From contig NZ_VTXD01000002.1 of assembly GCF_013114625.1 (NCBI RefSeq), positions 1-64,000 on the forward strand: 64,000 nucleotides of DNA, written 5' to 3'. The notes under the pieces were generated by a model, which saw nothing but the letters and a program-made list of their open reading frames with translations, was not told the origin of the DNA and made no database searches. Origin of the DNA: Vibrio sp. 99-70-13A1 (GTDB lineage Bacteria > Pseudomonadota > Gammaproteobacteria > Enterobacterales > Vibrionaceae). Both the position numbers and the translations under genes were made by a program. Numbering within the stretch: the stretch's first letter is position 1; each line of letters begins with the position of its first letter. Of the stretch, positions 47,657-57,633 are shown in pieces.

Positions 47657-48889
47657 TTATGAATTAGCCACTGAAACTTCAATTCCAACGGCTGTCGCTT
47701 CGCCTCCTCCAATACATAATGAAGCCACACCTCTAAGTATCTGAGAAGTCTTTGAAGGGGCGCTTTTTTGTGACGCTAAAGCAAGCTGTCTGAGGCTGTG
47801 AATAAGAGTGACTAATATTCTGGTTCCACTTGCTCCTATAGGGTGCCCCAAAGCACAAGCACCACCTTTTACATTCACTTTTGAAGGCTCTAAACCAAGT
47901 TGTTTAACCGCAATTTGAGTCACCACGGCAAACGCTTCATTGATTTCCCAAAGGTCCACATCTTCCATATCCCAATCTAATTGAGAAAGCAGTGATTGAA
48001 TTGCAAAGACAGGAGCAAGAGTAAATTCCGCAGGTTCACGGGCATGGGTCGCATGACCTTTAATGATGGCAAGGGGATCTAGCCCATGGTGGCGTGCTAG
48101 TGTTTCATTGATAACAATCACAGCTGCAGCCCCATCCGCTATTGAGCTGGAGTTTGCCGCGGTGATCGTTCCATCTTTAGTGAAGGCAGGTCGCAAAGTC
48201 GAAATTTTAGTGGGATCGATATCTCGTGGGTGTTCATCAAAATCAATGAGTTGCCTGCCTAGATCTTCGCCTAGATAGAAATCATGGATCATTTCATCAG
48301 AAAATAGGTTTTGTTCTTGCGCAGTTACCGCCAAATTCACCGATTTTTCCGCCCATTCATCCATTTCTGTTCTGCTAAATTGAAACCTATCTGCCGATTT
48401 CTGAGCAAACACCCCCATTAATTCTCCTTGATAAGCATCTTGTAAGCCATCAAGAAACATATGATCGTGCGTGGTTTTATGTCCAAGGCGCATCCCTTTA
48501 CGAGACTCTTTAAGCAGGTAAGGAGCATTGGTCATGCTTTCCATACCACCAGCGACGACGCACCTGAGGCTGCCAGCCTTAATCAAATCATGAGCCAACA
48601 TGACCGATTTCATTCCAGAGCCACAAACTTTGTTGATGGTGGTGCAAGCCACGGAGTTTGGAAGCCCAGCGCCTAACGCAGCTTGCCTTGCCGGGGCTTG
48701 CCCACACCCAGCCGGCAGTACGCAGCCCATAATTGTTTCATCAATATCTTCCATTGGAATAGCCGCCGATTTTATTGCCGCTTCAATGGCTAGACTGCCT
48801 AGTTGTGGAGCACTAAAGTCACTCAGCATTCCTTGAAAACTGCCCATTGGTGTCCGTTTAGCGGAAACAATCCATATTTCATCGCTCAT
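47657..48889 (-). CDS. Acetyl-CoA C-acetyltransferase (thiolase)
   Basis: 410 aa from the ATG at 48889 (GGAGGG seven bases upstream; an in-frame GTG at 48892 is less likely). Active-site cysteine in INKVCGSGMKS, the His in EINEAFAVV and the closing GGACALGHPIGASGTR plus CIGGGEATA. Degradative or biosynthetic thiolase that joins or splits acetoacetyl-CoA and acetyl-CoA. First gene of the three-gene minus-strand block, divergent from ivd, so it may process acetoacetyl-CoA from leucine. Confidence 0.92.
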   Translation of the reverse strand: MSDEIWIVSAKRTPMGSFQGMLSDFSAPQLGSLAIEAAIKSAAIPMEDIDETIMGCVLPAGCGQAPARQAALGAGLPNSVACTTINKVCGSGMKSVMLAHDLIKAGSLRCVVAGGMESMTNAPYLLKESRKGMRLGHKTTHDHMFLDGLQDAYQGELMGVFAQKSADRFQFSRTEMDEWAEKSVNLAVTAQEQNLFSDEMIHDFYLGEDLGRQLIDFDEHPRDIDPTKISTLRPAFTKDGTITAANSSSIADGAAAVIVINETLARHHGLDPLAIIKGHATHAREPAEFTLAPVFAIQSLLSQLDWDMEDVDLWEINEAFAVVTQIAVKQLGLEPSKVNVKGGACALGHPIGASGTRILVTLIHSLRQLALASQKSAPSKTSQILRGVASLCIGGGEATAVGIEVSVANS

Positions 48890-49181
48890 CACTTAACCCT
48901 CCAGATGCAATATCTGATTTCGGTAATTCGATTCTGATTTCTTGACGTTTCCACAAGCATAGCACTAACATTTATAAACATAGGAACAAGTGAAATTTCA
49001 AACCAATAGCATCATTTAATGAATAGCGGCGGCATCGGTCACTTAATAGCAGCGCTAAATCAGTTGCATCATCAGATACATAGCACTGTCAGATAAATAG
49101 TGACGTCATCAACTAGCACCACCACTTAACGCCACCAGTAATAAATTGCGTTTAACGTTCCATCCATGTTCGGGAGGAGTT

Positions 49182-50351
49182 ATGCAAGACACATTCAAAC
49201 CACTCAATTTTGGCCTTGGCGAAACTGCAGATATGTTACGTGAACATGTTCAGGCTTTTGCTAACGAGCACATCGCCCCTATTGCGGCTCAAGTCGATAT
49301 CGACAATCAATTTCCCAATCATTTGTGGTCGATATTTGGAGAAATGGGCTTACTCGGTGTGACTGTTGACGAACAGTACGGTGGTGCAGGCATGAATTAC
49401 CTTGCTCATGTAATAGCAATGGAAGAAATCAGCCGAGCTTCTGCATCGATTGCCCTCAGTTATGGTGCACACTCCAATCTATGCGTGAATCAAATTTTCC
49501 GAAATGGTACAGAGCAGCAACGCGAAAAATACCTCCCAAAATTAATCGATGGTAGTCATATTGGTGCGCTTGCAATGAGTGAACCTAATGCTGGTTCTGA
49601 TGTGGTGGCGATGCAATTGAAAGCGGAATTACACGGCGATCATTACATTCTAAATGGCACAAAAATGTGGATCACTAACGGGCCGGATGCGCATACCTTA
49701 GTCGTCTATGCGAAAACAGATCCTGATGCGAAGTCACATGGGATTACTGCGTTTATTATTGAAAGTGAGTTTGAAGGTTTTAGCCATGCCCAAAAGCTCG
49801 ATAAGTTAGGTATGAGGGGGTCGAATACTTGTGAACTAGTGTTTAACCAGTGTCGAGTGCCAGTAGAAAATGTACTGGGAAAGGTAAACCATGGCGTTGA
49901 AGTACTGATGAGTGGGCTGGATTACGAACGTGTGGTATTAGCCGCCGGTCCATTAGGCATTATGCAAGCTTGCCTCGACTTAGTTGTCCCTTATATCCAT
50001 GACCGTAAGCAGTTTGGTCGCTCAATTGGTGAATTTCAACTCGTGCAGGCGAAAGTTGCGGATATGTACACACGGACCAATGCCGCTAAAGCCTATGTTT
50101 ACACTGTTGCTGCTGCGTGCGACCGCGGCGAAACCACCAGAAAAGATGCCGCTGGTGCTATTTTATACGCAGCAGAACTTGCCACACAGATCGCGTTAGA
50201 TGCGATCCAATTATTAGGTGGCAATGGCTATATCAATGAGTTCCCCGCAGGTCGCCTGCTAAGAGATGCTAAGTTGTATGAAATTGGGGCAGGTACATCC
50301 GAAATTAGACGGATGTTGATAGGTCGAGAGCTTTTCGAAGAATCCAGTTAA
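49182..50351 (+). CDS. Isovaleryl-CoA dehydrogenase
   Basis: 389 aa from the ATG at 49182, preceded by GGGAGGAG; an upstream in-frame ATG (49146) lacks such a site. FAD segment [18 protein letters not shown]; the [13 protein letters not shown] motif holds the glutamate that is the catalytic base in isovaleryl-CoA dehydrogenases. Ends [24 protein letters not shown]. Oxidises isovaleryl-CoA to 3-methylcrotonyl-CoA in leucine breakdown and donates to ETF. First gene of the leucine operon. Confidence 0.95.
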   Translation: MQDTFKPLNFGLGETADMLREHVQAFANEHIAPIAAQVDIDNQFPNHLWSIFGEMGLLGVTVDEQYGGAGMNYLAHVIAMEEISRASASIALSYGAHSNLCVNQIFRNGTEQQREKYLPKLIDGSHIGALAMSEPNAGSDVVAMQLKAELHGDHYILNGTKMWITNGPDAHTLVVYAKTDPDAKSHGITAFIIESEFEGFSHAQKLDKLGMRGSNTCELVFNQCRVPVENVLGKVNHGVEVLMSGLDYERVVLAAGPLGIMQACLDLVVPYIHDRKQFGRSIGEFQLVQAKVADMYTRTNAAKAYVYTVAAACDRGETTRKDAAGAILYAAELATQIALDAIQLLGGNGYINEFPAGRLLRDAKLYEIGAGTSEIRRMLIGRELFEESS

Positions 50352-50491
50352 CACTGCAGGTTAGCTATGCTTTAACAAAGCCTAGAGTTTACTCGAACAA
50401 GATCTTGAACTTCACTCTAACAAGTTCTGGAACTTGAAAAGCCGACTTTGTGGACACCTATGGTAATGATTACATTCAATGAAGGAGTGCG

Positions 50492-52168
50492 ATGATGGCA
50501 GTGATCCAAACGAAAATTAAGCCAACCTCACCTCTGTTTTTGAAGAACCAGCAGGCAATGGAAATGCTGGTCAATGAACTGCAATCCAATATAAGCAAAA
50601 TAAAACAGGGCGGTGGAGAAGCCGCTATCGCACGCCAGAAAAGCAAAGGGAAACTGCCCGTCAGGCAGCGCATTGAGAGTCTCATTGATGATGGTAATGA
50701 CTTCCTTGAAATTGGGCAGTTTGCAGCCTGGGAGGTCTATGAAGAAGAGGTTCCTTGTGCCGGTGTCGTAGCAGGAATCGGTAAGATCCACGGCATTGAT
50801 TGCATGATCATCGCCAATGATCCGTCGGTCAAAGGGGGAACGTATTACCCGCTTACAGTGAAAAAGCATTTAAGAGCACAAACCATTGCTAAGCAATGTC
50901 ATCTGCCCTGTTTGTATCTGGTTGATTCCGGTGGTGCAAACCTTCCCTACCAAGCTGAGGTCTTTCCTGACAAAGATCATTTCGGTCGAATTTTCTATAA
51001 CCAAGCTCGTATGTCAGCGCAAGGCATTCCACAAATTGCCATTGTTCTGGGTCTCTGTACTGCGGGTGGCGCTTACATTCCAGCCATGGCTGACGTGTCT
51101 ATTATAGTAAAACAACAAGGGACTATTTTTCTTGCGGGTCCGCCTTTGGTCAAAGCTGCGACCGGTGAAGTGGTGACAGGAGAAGAACTGGGAGGTGCTG
51201 ATGTTCATTGCAAAAAGTCTGGTGTGGCTGACTACTATGCCGAAGATGAAAAACACGCTCTAGAACTGGCGAGACAAGCTATAAAAAGCGCTAACATAAA
51301 TCATCCTAGTGACCGCTATGAATTCAATAACCAAAGTACAGATTCGGCAGCCCAGTCACCAATAGCTCAACCATTAACAGCTCAGTCATCAACAGTACAA
51401 TCTCCCATCTACAACCCAGAGGAGATGTATGGCATCGTCAATTCCGATCTTAGGTTGTCTTTCGACATCAGAGAACTTATCGCAAGAATTGTAGATGGCT
51501 CTGAATTTGATGAATTCAAAGCTCTCTACGGAAAAACCTTAGTGTGTGGCTTTGCTCACTTACATGGAAACCCAATAGGTATTGTGGCGAACAACGGCAT
51601 TCTGTTTTCCGAATCTTCTCAAAAAGGCGCACATTTCATTGAGCTTTGCGCCATGAGAAAAATCCCCCTCCTCTTCTTGCAGAATGTCACAGGCTTTATG
51701 GTTGGGAAAAAATACGAAGAAGAAGGCATAGCCAAACATGGTGCAAAATTAGTGATGGCAGTAGCGTGTGCAGACGTACCTAAATTCACTGTGGTAGTCG
51801 GGGGCTCGTATGGTGCAGGAAATTATGGAATGTGCGGAAGAGCCTATGAACCGACAATGATGTGGATGTGGCCAAATGCGAGAATATCAGTCATGGGCGG
51901 ACCTCAAGCTGCAGGAGTGATGGCACAAGTACAGCGAGATATAAAAGCCCGCAAAAATGAAGAATGGACCGAGCAGCAAGAAGCAGACTTCAAGCAACCT
52001 ATTCTTGACCAGTATGACACTCAAGGTAGCCCTTATTATGCCAGTGCAAGATTATGGGATGATGGCATTATTGACCCGAAAGAGACCCGTGACATTGTAG
52101 GAAAAGCCCTAAATTCAGCGTTAATAGCACCAATTTCAGACAGTAAGTTTGGTATTTTCCGAATGTAG
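50492..52168 (+). CDS. Methylcrotonyl-CoA carboxylase, carboxyltransferase (beta) subunit
   Basis: 558 aa. Crotonase-fold carboxyltransferase: [59 protein letters not shown] in the N half; [32 protein letters not shown] and [17 protein letters not shown] in the C half. An unusual Gln/Ser/Thr/Pro-rich insert (about 283-307, with repeated QSP/QSS) sits between the halves. The enzyme needs a biotin-carboxylase alpha subunit that is not encoded in the window. AAGGAG precedes ATG 50492. Confidence 0.93.
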   Translation: MMAVIQTKIKPTSPLFLKNQQAMEMLVNELQSNISKIKQGGGEAAIARQKSKGKLPVRQRIESLIDDGNDFLEIGQFAAWEVYEEEVPCAGVVAGIGKIHGIDCMIIANDPSVKGGTYYPLTVKKHLRAQTIAKQCHLPCLYLVDSGGANLPYQAEVFPDKDHFGRIFYNQARMSAQGIPQIAIVLGLCTAGGAYIPAMADVSIIVKQQGTIFLAGPPLVKAATGEVVTGEELGGADVHCKKSGVADYYAEDEKHALELARQAIKSANINHPSDRYEFNNQSTDSAAQSPIAQPLTAQSSTVQSPIYNPEEMYGIVNSDLRLSFDIRELIARIVDGSEFDEFKALYGKTLVCGFAHLHGNPIGIVANNGILFSESSQKGAHFIELCAMRKIPLLFLQNVTGFMVGKKYEEEGIAKHGAKLVMAVACADVPKFTVVVGGSYGAGNYGMCGRAYEPTMMWMWPNARISVMGGPQAAGVMAQVQRDIKARKNEEWTEQQEADFKQPILDQYDTQGSPYYASARLWDDGIIDPKETRDIVGKALNSALIAPISDSKFGIFRM

Positions 52169-52259
52169 CTTTTCTGAATGTGGCTTTTTGAGTGTAGTTT
52201 TTCTAATCCATCTTTTACTAATTCAGATTTTGTATATGGCTCAGCTCAGAGGAATGGCT

Positions 52260-53180
52260 ATGGACAGCAAACCAAACACATCTGGACACGTGATTTGTGA
52301 TATCAACCACCAAGGTGTGGCACTGCTCTCTATTAATCGCCCTGAGAAGCATAATGCGTTTAATGCTCAAGTTATTCAGGAATTACTCAGCCACCTTGCC
52401 AACCTCAAAAAGAACCCGAAAGTTCGCTGTTTAATTTTACAAGGTACGGGCAAACATTTTTCTGCTGGAGCTGATTTAAATTGGATGAAATCCATGGCAA
52501 GCAAAAGCCGAAGCGACAACCAGGATGATGCAGCTTCGCTCGCGCAGTTGATGAGTCAGTTAGATACCTTTCCCCACCCAACTCTTGTACGAGTCCAAGG
52601 GTTCGCGTTAGGAGGAGCGCTCGGGCTGATTTGTTGCTGCGACTTTGCGATTGCCCTTCACGATGCCCAGTTTGGACTAAGTGAAGTCAAGATTGGGCTA
52701 GTCCCTGCCACTATCGCCCCGTATGTATGTCGTGCAATTGGGACTCGCCAAGCAAGGCGTTACATGCTCACCGCAGAACGTTTTAATGCCGACACAGCGC
52801 AGCATATTGGATTAATCCATAGTGTCGCGCATGAAAATGAAATAGAGGATTTAACCAATCGCTTCATCGCCAGTGTTCTATTGAATAGCCCAGACGCACT
52901 TTCAAAAACCAAAGCCCTTTGTTTGCACTGTGATGCTTCGCCTATTGAAGCCGAACTGATTGATCACACCAGCCAGCTTATCGCAGAGGTTCGAGTTTCT
53001 CAGCAAGGTCAAGAAGGGCTTAATGCCTTTTTTGATAAACGGAAGCCTAGTTGGGCGGATGAGTCTTTTTCTTCTGAGCAGCTTTCTGCCGAATCTTCTA
53101 ATGCGACATTCGATAATGCAAGATTCGATAATAAAACAGCCAAGGTCGACTTTAAACTAGGTGAGCAAGGTGAACAATGA
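52260..53180 (+). CDS. Methylglutaconyl-CoA hydratase (enoyl-CoA hydratase family)
   Basis: 306 aa from the ATG at 52260, six bases after AGAGGA; a longer frame begins at 52149 inside mccB but its leader is low-complexity. Oxyanion-hole segments GKHFSAGADLNWM and GFALGGALGLICCCDFAIA; SEVKIGLVPATIAPYV is typical of the leucine-pathway hydratase. The last 45 residues are a polar tail not expected in the family. It overlaps the next gene by four bases (ATGA). Hydrates 3-methylglutaconyl-CoA to HMG-CoA. Confidence 0.9.
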   Translation: MDSKPNTSGHVICDINHQGVALLSINRPEKHNAFNAQVIQELLSHLANLKKNPKVRCLILQGTGKHFSAGADLNWMKSMASKSRSDNQDDAASLAQLMSQLDTFPHPTLVRVQGFALGGALGLICCCDFAIALHDAQFGLSEVKIGLVPATIAPYVCRAIGTRQARRYMLTAERFNADTAQHIGLIHSVAHENEIEDLTNRFIASVLLNSPDALSKTKALCLHCDASPIEAELIDHTSQLIAEVRVSQQGQEGLNAFFDKRKPSWADESFSSEQLSAESSNATFDNARFDNKTAKVDFKLGEQGEQ

Positions 53181-54124
53181 AAGCATCTCCACGGCACAGC
53201 TCATTATCTCACTCATTAATGCCGAATAAGATCACCATTGTTGAAATGGGGGCTCGTGATGGGCTGCAAAATGAAACCTTGGTCAGCACCGATGCAAAAA
53301 TAGAATTGATCAATCAGCTTTCAGAAACCGGCCTTACGCATATTGAATCCGGCTCCTTTGTCTCCCCAAAATGGGTACCACAAATGGCAGATTCAGATTT
53401 AGTGTTTAAAGGCATAAAGCAGCAGCCAAACATCATCTATTCAGCTCTAACCCCTAACCTGCAAGGTTTCGAAAAAGCACTTCAGTCTGGAGTAAAACAA
53501 GTGGCTATTTTCACTTCGGCATCTGAAAGCTTCAGCAAAAAAAATATCAACTGCTCCATTGCCGACAGTATTAAACGATTTGAACCCGTGTTATCCGCCG
53601 CTCATAAGCAAAAAATTCCAGTAAGGGGCTATTTATCTTGTGTGATTGATTGCCCCTATGAGGGCTGCACTTCTGCCGAGCAAGTCGCTCACCTAGCACA
53701 AGTGCTGATTGATTTAGGGTGCTATGAAGTCTCTCTGGGCGACACAATTGGGACTGGAACACCAATAAGAGTCGCCCACATGCTCGAAGCCGTGCAAAAC
53801 AAAGTCAGCACAGAACAAATTGCGGTTCACTTTCATGATACTTGGGGGCAAGCGCTCACCAATATACATCAAGCTTTGACTATGGGTATAAGCGTTGTAG
53901 ATAGCAGCGTCGCAGGGCTTGGAGGGTGCCCTTACGCTTTAGGTGCCAGCGGTAACGTTGCGACGGAAGATGTACTCTATTTATGCCAAGGGCTTGGGAT
54001 TGAAACCGGGGTCAGCTTAGCGGAAGTCGCGCAATCTGGCTGGGATATCTGCCGAGCTTTAAACAAACAACCAAGTTCAAAAGTATCACTAGCGTTAATG
54101 AATAAAGCGCTCATAGCTAAATAA
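53177..54124 (+). CDS. Hydroxymethylglutaryl-CoA lyase
   Basis: 315 aa. N-terminal active-site segment VEMGARDGLQNE (Arg-Asp), ESGSFVSPKWVPQMAD, the metal ligands in VHFHDTWGQALTN, and the mobile Cys loop VAGLGGCPYALGASGNVATED. Cleaves HMG-CoA to acetoacetate and acetyl-CoA, last step of leucine degradation. Start chosen at 53177 (AAGGTG upstream and ATGA overlap with the hydratase stop); ATG 53219 would give a family-typical N terminus but has no binding site. An 8-bp tandem (AGCGAAGT) follows the stop. Confidence 0.95.
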   Translation: MKASPRHSSLSHSLMPNKITIVEMGARDGLQNETLVSTDAKIELINQLSETGLTHIESGSFVSPKWVPQMADSDLVFKGIKQQPNIIYSALTPNLQGFEKALQSGVKQVAIFTSASESFSKKNINCSIADSIKRFEPVLSAAHKQKIPVRGYLSCVIDCPYEGCTSAEQVAHLAQVLIDLGCYEVSLGDTIGTGTPIRVAHMLEAVQNKVSTEQIAVHFHDTWGQALTNIHQALTMGISVVDSSVAGLGGCPYALGASGNVATEDVLYLCQGLGIETGVSLAEVAQSGWDICRALNKQPSSKVSLALMNKALIAK

Positions 54125-54363
54125 CGAAAAAGCGAAGTAGCGAAGTAGCGAAAAACCGTCAACAAAGTAAGCGAGTAACCAGAAAATTAAACTAACAAGC
54201 AAGTAAACAAAGCCCGCACATAAATAAAAATAATACCCTTATTGACTAAATAGGTATTCCACATCAACAAAATAGAAACTAATACAAGTTTGCACTTTTA
54301 CCACGCTGGTGAATGATTTAGCATTGTTGCGAATAATTCTAATTACTAAGAAGAATACAAACA

Positions 54364-54822
54364 ATGAGACTTTTTTTCCTGATAGTAACCATGATTCTTT
54401 CCGCTCCAACATTTGCTGAAACCAAAGTCATTGAACAAGTGATGGACATGAACGTAGAGAACATCGATAAGATGTATCAGTTCATTCCAGATTACGTAGA
54501 AATACAGCCAGGCGATAAAGTACTGTTTAAAGGAACTGTGGGCTCTCACACTGCGCATAGCATTCAAGGAATGCTACCAGAGGGAGCAAAACCTATTATG
54601 ATTTCGGGTTCAAATGCTCAGGAAGTCAGCTTTGATAAGCCCGGAGTTTATGGCATAAAATGCAAAGTGCACCATAGACATGGCATGGTCGCCTTGGTGG
54701 TTGTGGGAGATCCGAGCGTGAACATCGTTGAAGCTCGTGCTGCGGCAAAGAAACGCGTAAGCCGTCGCTCACAACAGAAAATGCAAGATCTTCTTGATAA
54801 AGCAGAAGCGACGATTCAATAA
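54364..54822 (+). CDS. Pseudoazurin/plastocyanin-like type 1 copper protein
   Basis: 152 aa with a signal peptide (about 1-18, cleavage after TFA). Cupredoxin fold with copper ligands His in GSHTAHSIQ, then Cys-x4-His-x4-Met in CKVHHRHGM. A 35-residue basic/helical tail follows, as in pseudoazurins. Soluble periplasmic electron carrier. It is convergent with idrA and shares its terminator. It is the likely electron donor to, or partner of, the molybdoenzyme. Same-strand neighbours are the leucine genes, 240 bases upstream. Confidence 0.85.
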   Translation: MRLFFLIVTMILSAPTFAETKVIEQVMDMNVENIDKMYQFIPDYVEIQPGDKVLFKGTVGSHTAHSIQGMLPEGAKPIMISGSNAQEVSFDKPGVYGIKCKVHHRHGMVALVVVGDPSVNIVEARAAAKKRVSRRSQQKMQDLLDKAEATIQ

Positions 54823-54878
54823 ATTTAAAAAGACGAATTGATACGGAGTTGAGTGAAAACGAATACTTCCCTCTTCCA

Positions 54879-54917
54879 GATATAAAAACAGCGCATTGAG
54901 CGCTGTTTTTATATCTG
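54879..54917. terminator. Bidirectional terminator between pseudoazurin and idrA
   Basis: A perfect inverted repeat with 17-bp arms (AGATATAAAAACAGCGC) and a five-base loop, with A-runs and T-runs within the arms on both strands. Serves both convergent genes. Confidence 0.9.
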
Positions 54918-54941
54918 AAACATTCACTGGGCTTTATAACA

Positions 54942-57632
54942 TTAAACAATATTTCTAGGGGCAAACGAGAAGCCTGTAAATTGGTGTTTGTATTTTGACT
55001 CACCGATTTTTTTGAGTTGAGCAACACCCATCTTGAAGTTGTAATTGCCACTGATTTGATCGACAACTCTTGTGGTTAAAGCGTTTGCTGGGTTTTTCAT
55101 GTCCATCATATTACAGAAAAGTACGCCTTTTTTCGTTGAACTACTAACAATGGCTACCGCTTTAATTTCAACACGATCTAATTGAATATGACCATTTTTC
55201 ATTAAGGAACTGAATTGAAAATCATCAGCTTCAACCCCTAAGATCGTATCTTTAAAATTTGCGACTCGGTCTGAATACACCAATACCTCATCACCCGCTT
55301 CAATACCACGTTTTGCCGCATCTTCAGGGTGAATTTCAATCCAATTATCCGGCCATCGATTCTTAATGTAACTTCTGCGCTCCACATCATCGAAGCCTGA
55401 CTGCCAAATTTCATTCACACGTCCATTGGAGAACCAAAGTTCATCGTCTTTTGGTGTTAACCATGAATAGAAATCACTGAATAAATCCCAAGGATGTTTT
55501 TGTAAATTGACTTTGCCTGTTTGGCTATTAAATTGCGTAAGCTGTTTACGCATAATGTTAGCCCCTTGAGGACCATCTTGAAGCCCTTTTTTAACTAAGT
55601 CATCCCAACTCATTTCTGTGTCATGCAGGCGTTTAGTACCAATCAATTCTTTGGTGTCGTAATTGTAAAAAACCGGACCTTGGATGCCTTCTGTACCGAA
55701 TTCAGCTAATTTTTGATGCAATGTTTTGTTTTCTGCATGAGCCGCCACTTTGATCATATTGTAATCTTTACGGCTACCGCGGCTGAATCGAGAAGACTCT
55801 TCAGCCACATCATTAGAGTTCTGCCAATCAAAGCCATCGTAACCCATCTTTTGTGCAAGATTAGCAATGATCCACCAATCTGGCTTCGACTGCCCAGGCG
55901 CATCATTAAATTTTTGATATAAACGTAAGCGGCGCTCACCATTCGCGCGCATAAAGTCTTCTTCACCCCAAGTGGCTGCGGGGAAAATAATATCGGCAAA
56001 CTGTTTACCAATCGGATCTCGCAAATAGATGTCTTGATTCACAACAACCATGCCACCAGAATCAGCTCTGCGTTTCAGCGTATCAATAATGTGCTGTTTA
56101 TCTCGAGAGGTAACTTGATGCGGATTACCGTTTGTTAACTCAACAAATTTATCTTTCAACCCATAGCTGCCACACATCGATTGAATCCAAGTGGTGCCAA
56201 TAACATGCGCCATTCGAGTATGACCAGAGTAAAGATAGCGATCGGTATCAATGGAACGGCGTCTACGGCCTGCGACTTTCTCTGGTGATTTATTGCGAGG
56301 CAATTTACCACCAGCTACACCGCCTCTTTGGTGACCACCAAAACGTCCGATCACTCGACCTTCTCGACCGCCCGTACCAATCACCGTTGCTAATGCTGAA
56401 ATCGCATTAGTATTCCCCGTATTATTTGACCAATAGAAGCCTTTTTCGATACCTATCGATGCTTTGACTCGTTGACCATTCACAGGTTTAGATAACATTT
56501 CTGCTGCTTGATAGATCTTATTTACATCAATTCCAGCTATGCCTGCCGCGTATTCAGCTTCAAATTCTTTTTGTTCAAAGTTCCATGATTTGTAGCTTTC
56601 AATCCCATCAGTTTGAAACTTGCCCCACGTTGTTCTCCATTGCCATGGTGTATTACGTGTGCCTTGACCAAAGCCAGAGTCAGATTCCCACTTGTTGTTT
56701 ACCCAGTTCTTTAACCATTCACTGTCTTCCCACTGGTTTTGTAAGATCACGCGAATGATGGCACCAATCACCAAGTTGTCGGATCCCGGGTTGATATCAA
56801 GATGCAGCCCACCTTGCTTTTTCATCCAAGCAATACCCGCTGTTTCTCGCGGGTTCAATATAACGGTTTTCATTCCTCGCTGAACCGCAGGCATGATGAA
56901 CTGGGTAAAGATGATCGTCTTCGTTTCGTAAGGATCAGTTCCGCAGATCATTAACGTATCGGCAGCTCCCCAGTCTTCATAACTTGGTGCAAAATTATCA
57001 AAGCCAGCGTCTCGGAAACCAGGTGTCGCAGTCACATCAGATGGCGTATCATGAAATGAAAAATTAGCCGTATTCACGTGTCTTAATGCGTACTTAGTGA
57101 TCGCGTAGGTATTCTCAATATATTGGTATGAGTATGTTTTCACGCAATAGCTATTTGAGCCGTGCGTATCAATCACATGGAGGCCCACCTGCGCGGCAAT
57201 ATCTAATGCAAAATCCCACTCTACCGGCTGTAGCTGACCATTGATTCGTACCAGAGGTTGCTTCAATCGATCTTTAGTTGGTGTTTTAGGATTATATACC
57301 TTTTGAGCTAATAGCCCACCTCGAATTGAAGAGTCGCCTCCTTTATTCACGACCTTTGCATCTCTATCTGCAATGATCACCACATGATGCGGTTTGCCAT
57401 TATGCGTGACAATATTGTGCTGCTGAGGCGATACCCATGCTTGCAAAGTGCTTGTTGGAAAATCCACACCAAAGGCGTTTTGGTGAGCGAGAGCCCCACC
57501 TGATTGAACACTTACCGGCCAGCGATAAACTTTATAACCACAAGCTACAACGCAGTAATCACAAGCTGTTGTGATTACTTCTGCATTCGCGGGAGGAAGA
57601 AGTGTATGACTTAATTGATTATACTCACTCAT
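54942..57632 (-). CDS. idrA: Iodate reductase catalytic subunit IdrA (AioA-like molybdoenzyme)
   Basis: 896 aa, DMSO-reductase family. Three cysteines in CDYCVVACG (24, 27, 31) would bind a [3Fe-4S] cluster, as in arsenite oxidase AioA. Molybdopterin-binding segments include TLMICGTDPYETKTI, VILNPRETAGIAWMK and GVAGGKLPRNKSP. At 896 aa it is longer than usual AioA (about 825). The neighbouring Rieske subunit and two di-haem peroxidases form the idrA-B-P1-P2 set described in iodate-respiring Pseudomonas and Denitromonas. No arsenic genes are nearby. Two bases separate it from idrB. Periplasmic through its TAT partner. AioA proper is the main alternative. Confidence 0.78.
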   Translation of the reverse strand: MSEYNQLSHTLLPPANAEVITTACDYCVVACGYKVYRWPVSVQSGGALAHQNAFGVDFPTSTLQAWVSPQQHNIVTHNGKPHHVVIIADRDAKVVNKGGDSSIRGGLLAQKVYNPKTPTKDRLKQPLVRINGQLQPVEWDFALDIAAQVGLHVIDTHGSNSYCVKTYSYQYIENTYAITKYALRHVNTANFSFHDTPSDVTATPGFRDAGFDNFAPSYEDWGAADTLMICGTDPYETKTIIFTQFIMPAVQRGMKTVILNPRETAGIAWMKKQGGLHLDINPGSDNLVIGAIIRVILQNQWEDSEWLKNWVNNKWESDSGFGQGTRNTPWQWRTTWGKFQTDGIESYKSWNFEQKEFEAEYAAGIAGIDVNKIYQAAEMLSKPVNGQRVKASIGIEKGFYWSNNTGNTNAISALATVIGTGGREGRVIGRFGGHQRGGVAGGKLPRNKSPEKVAGRRRRSIDTDRYLYSGHTRMAHVIGTTWIQSMCGSYGLKDKFVELTNGNPHQVTSRDKQHIIDTLKRRADSGGMVVVNQDIYLRDPIGKQFADIIFPAATWGEEDFMRANGERRLRLYQKFNDAPGQSKPDWWIIANLAQKMGYDGFDWQNSNDVAEESSRFSRGSRKDYNMIKVAAHAENKTLHQKLAEFGTEGIQGPVFYNYDTKELIGTKRLHDTEMSWDDLVKKGLQDGPQGANIMRKQLTQFNSQTGKVNLQKHPWDLFSDFYSWLTPKDDELWFSNGRVNEIWQSGFDDVERRSYIKNRWPDNWIEIHPEDAAKRGIEAGDEVLVYSDRVANFKDTILGVEADDFQFSSLMKNGHIQLDRVEIKAVAIVSSSTKKGVLFCNMMDMKNPANALTTRVVDQISGNYNFKMGVAQLKKIGESKYKHQFTGFSFAPRNIV

Positions 57633-57633
57633 T

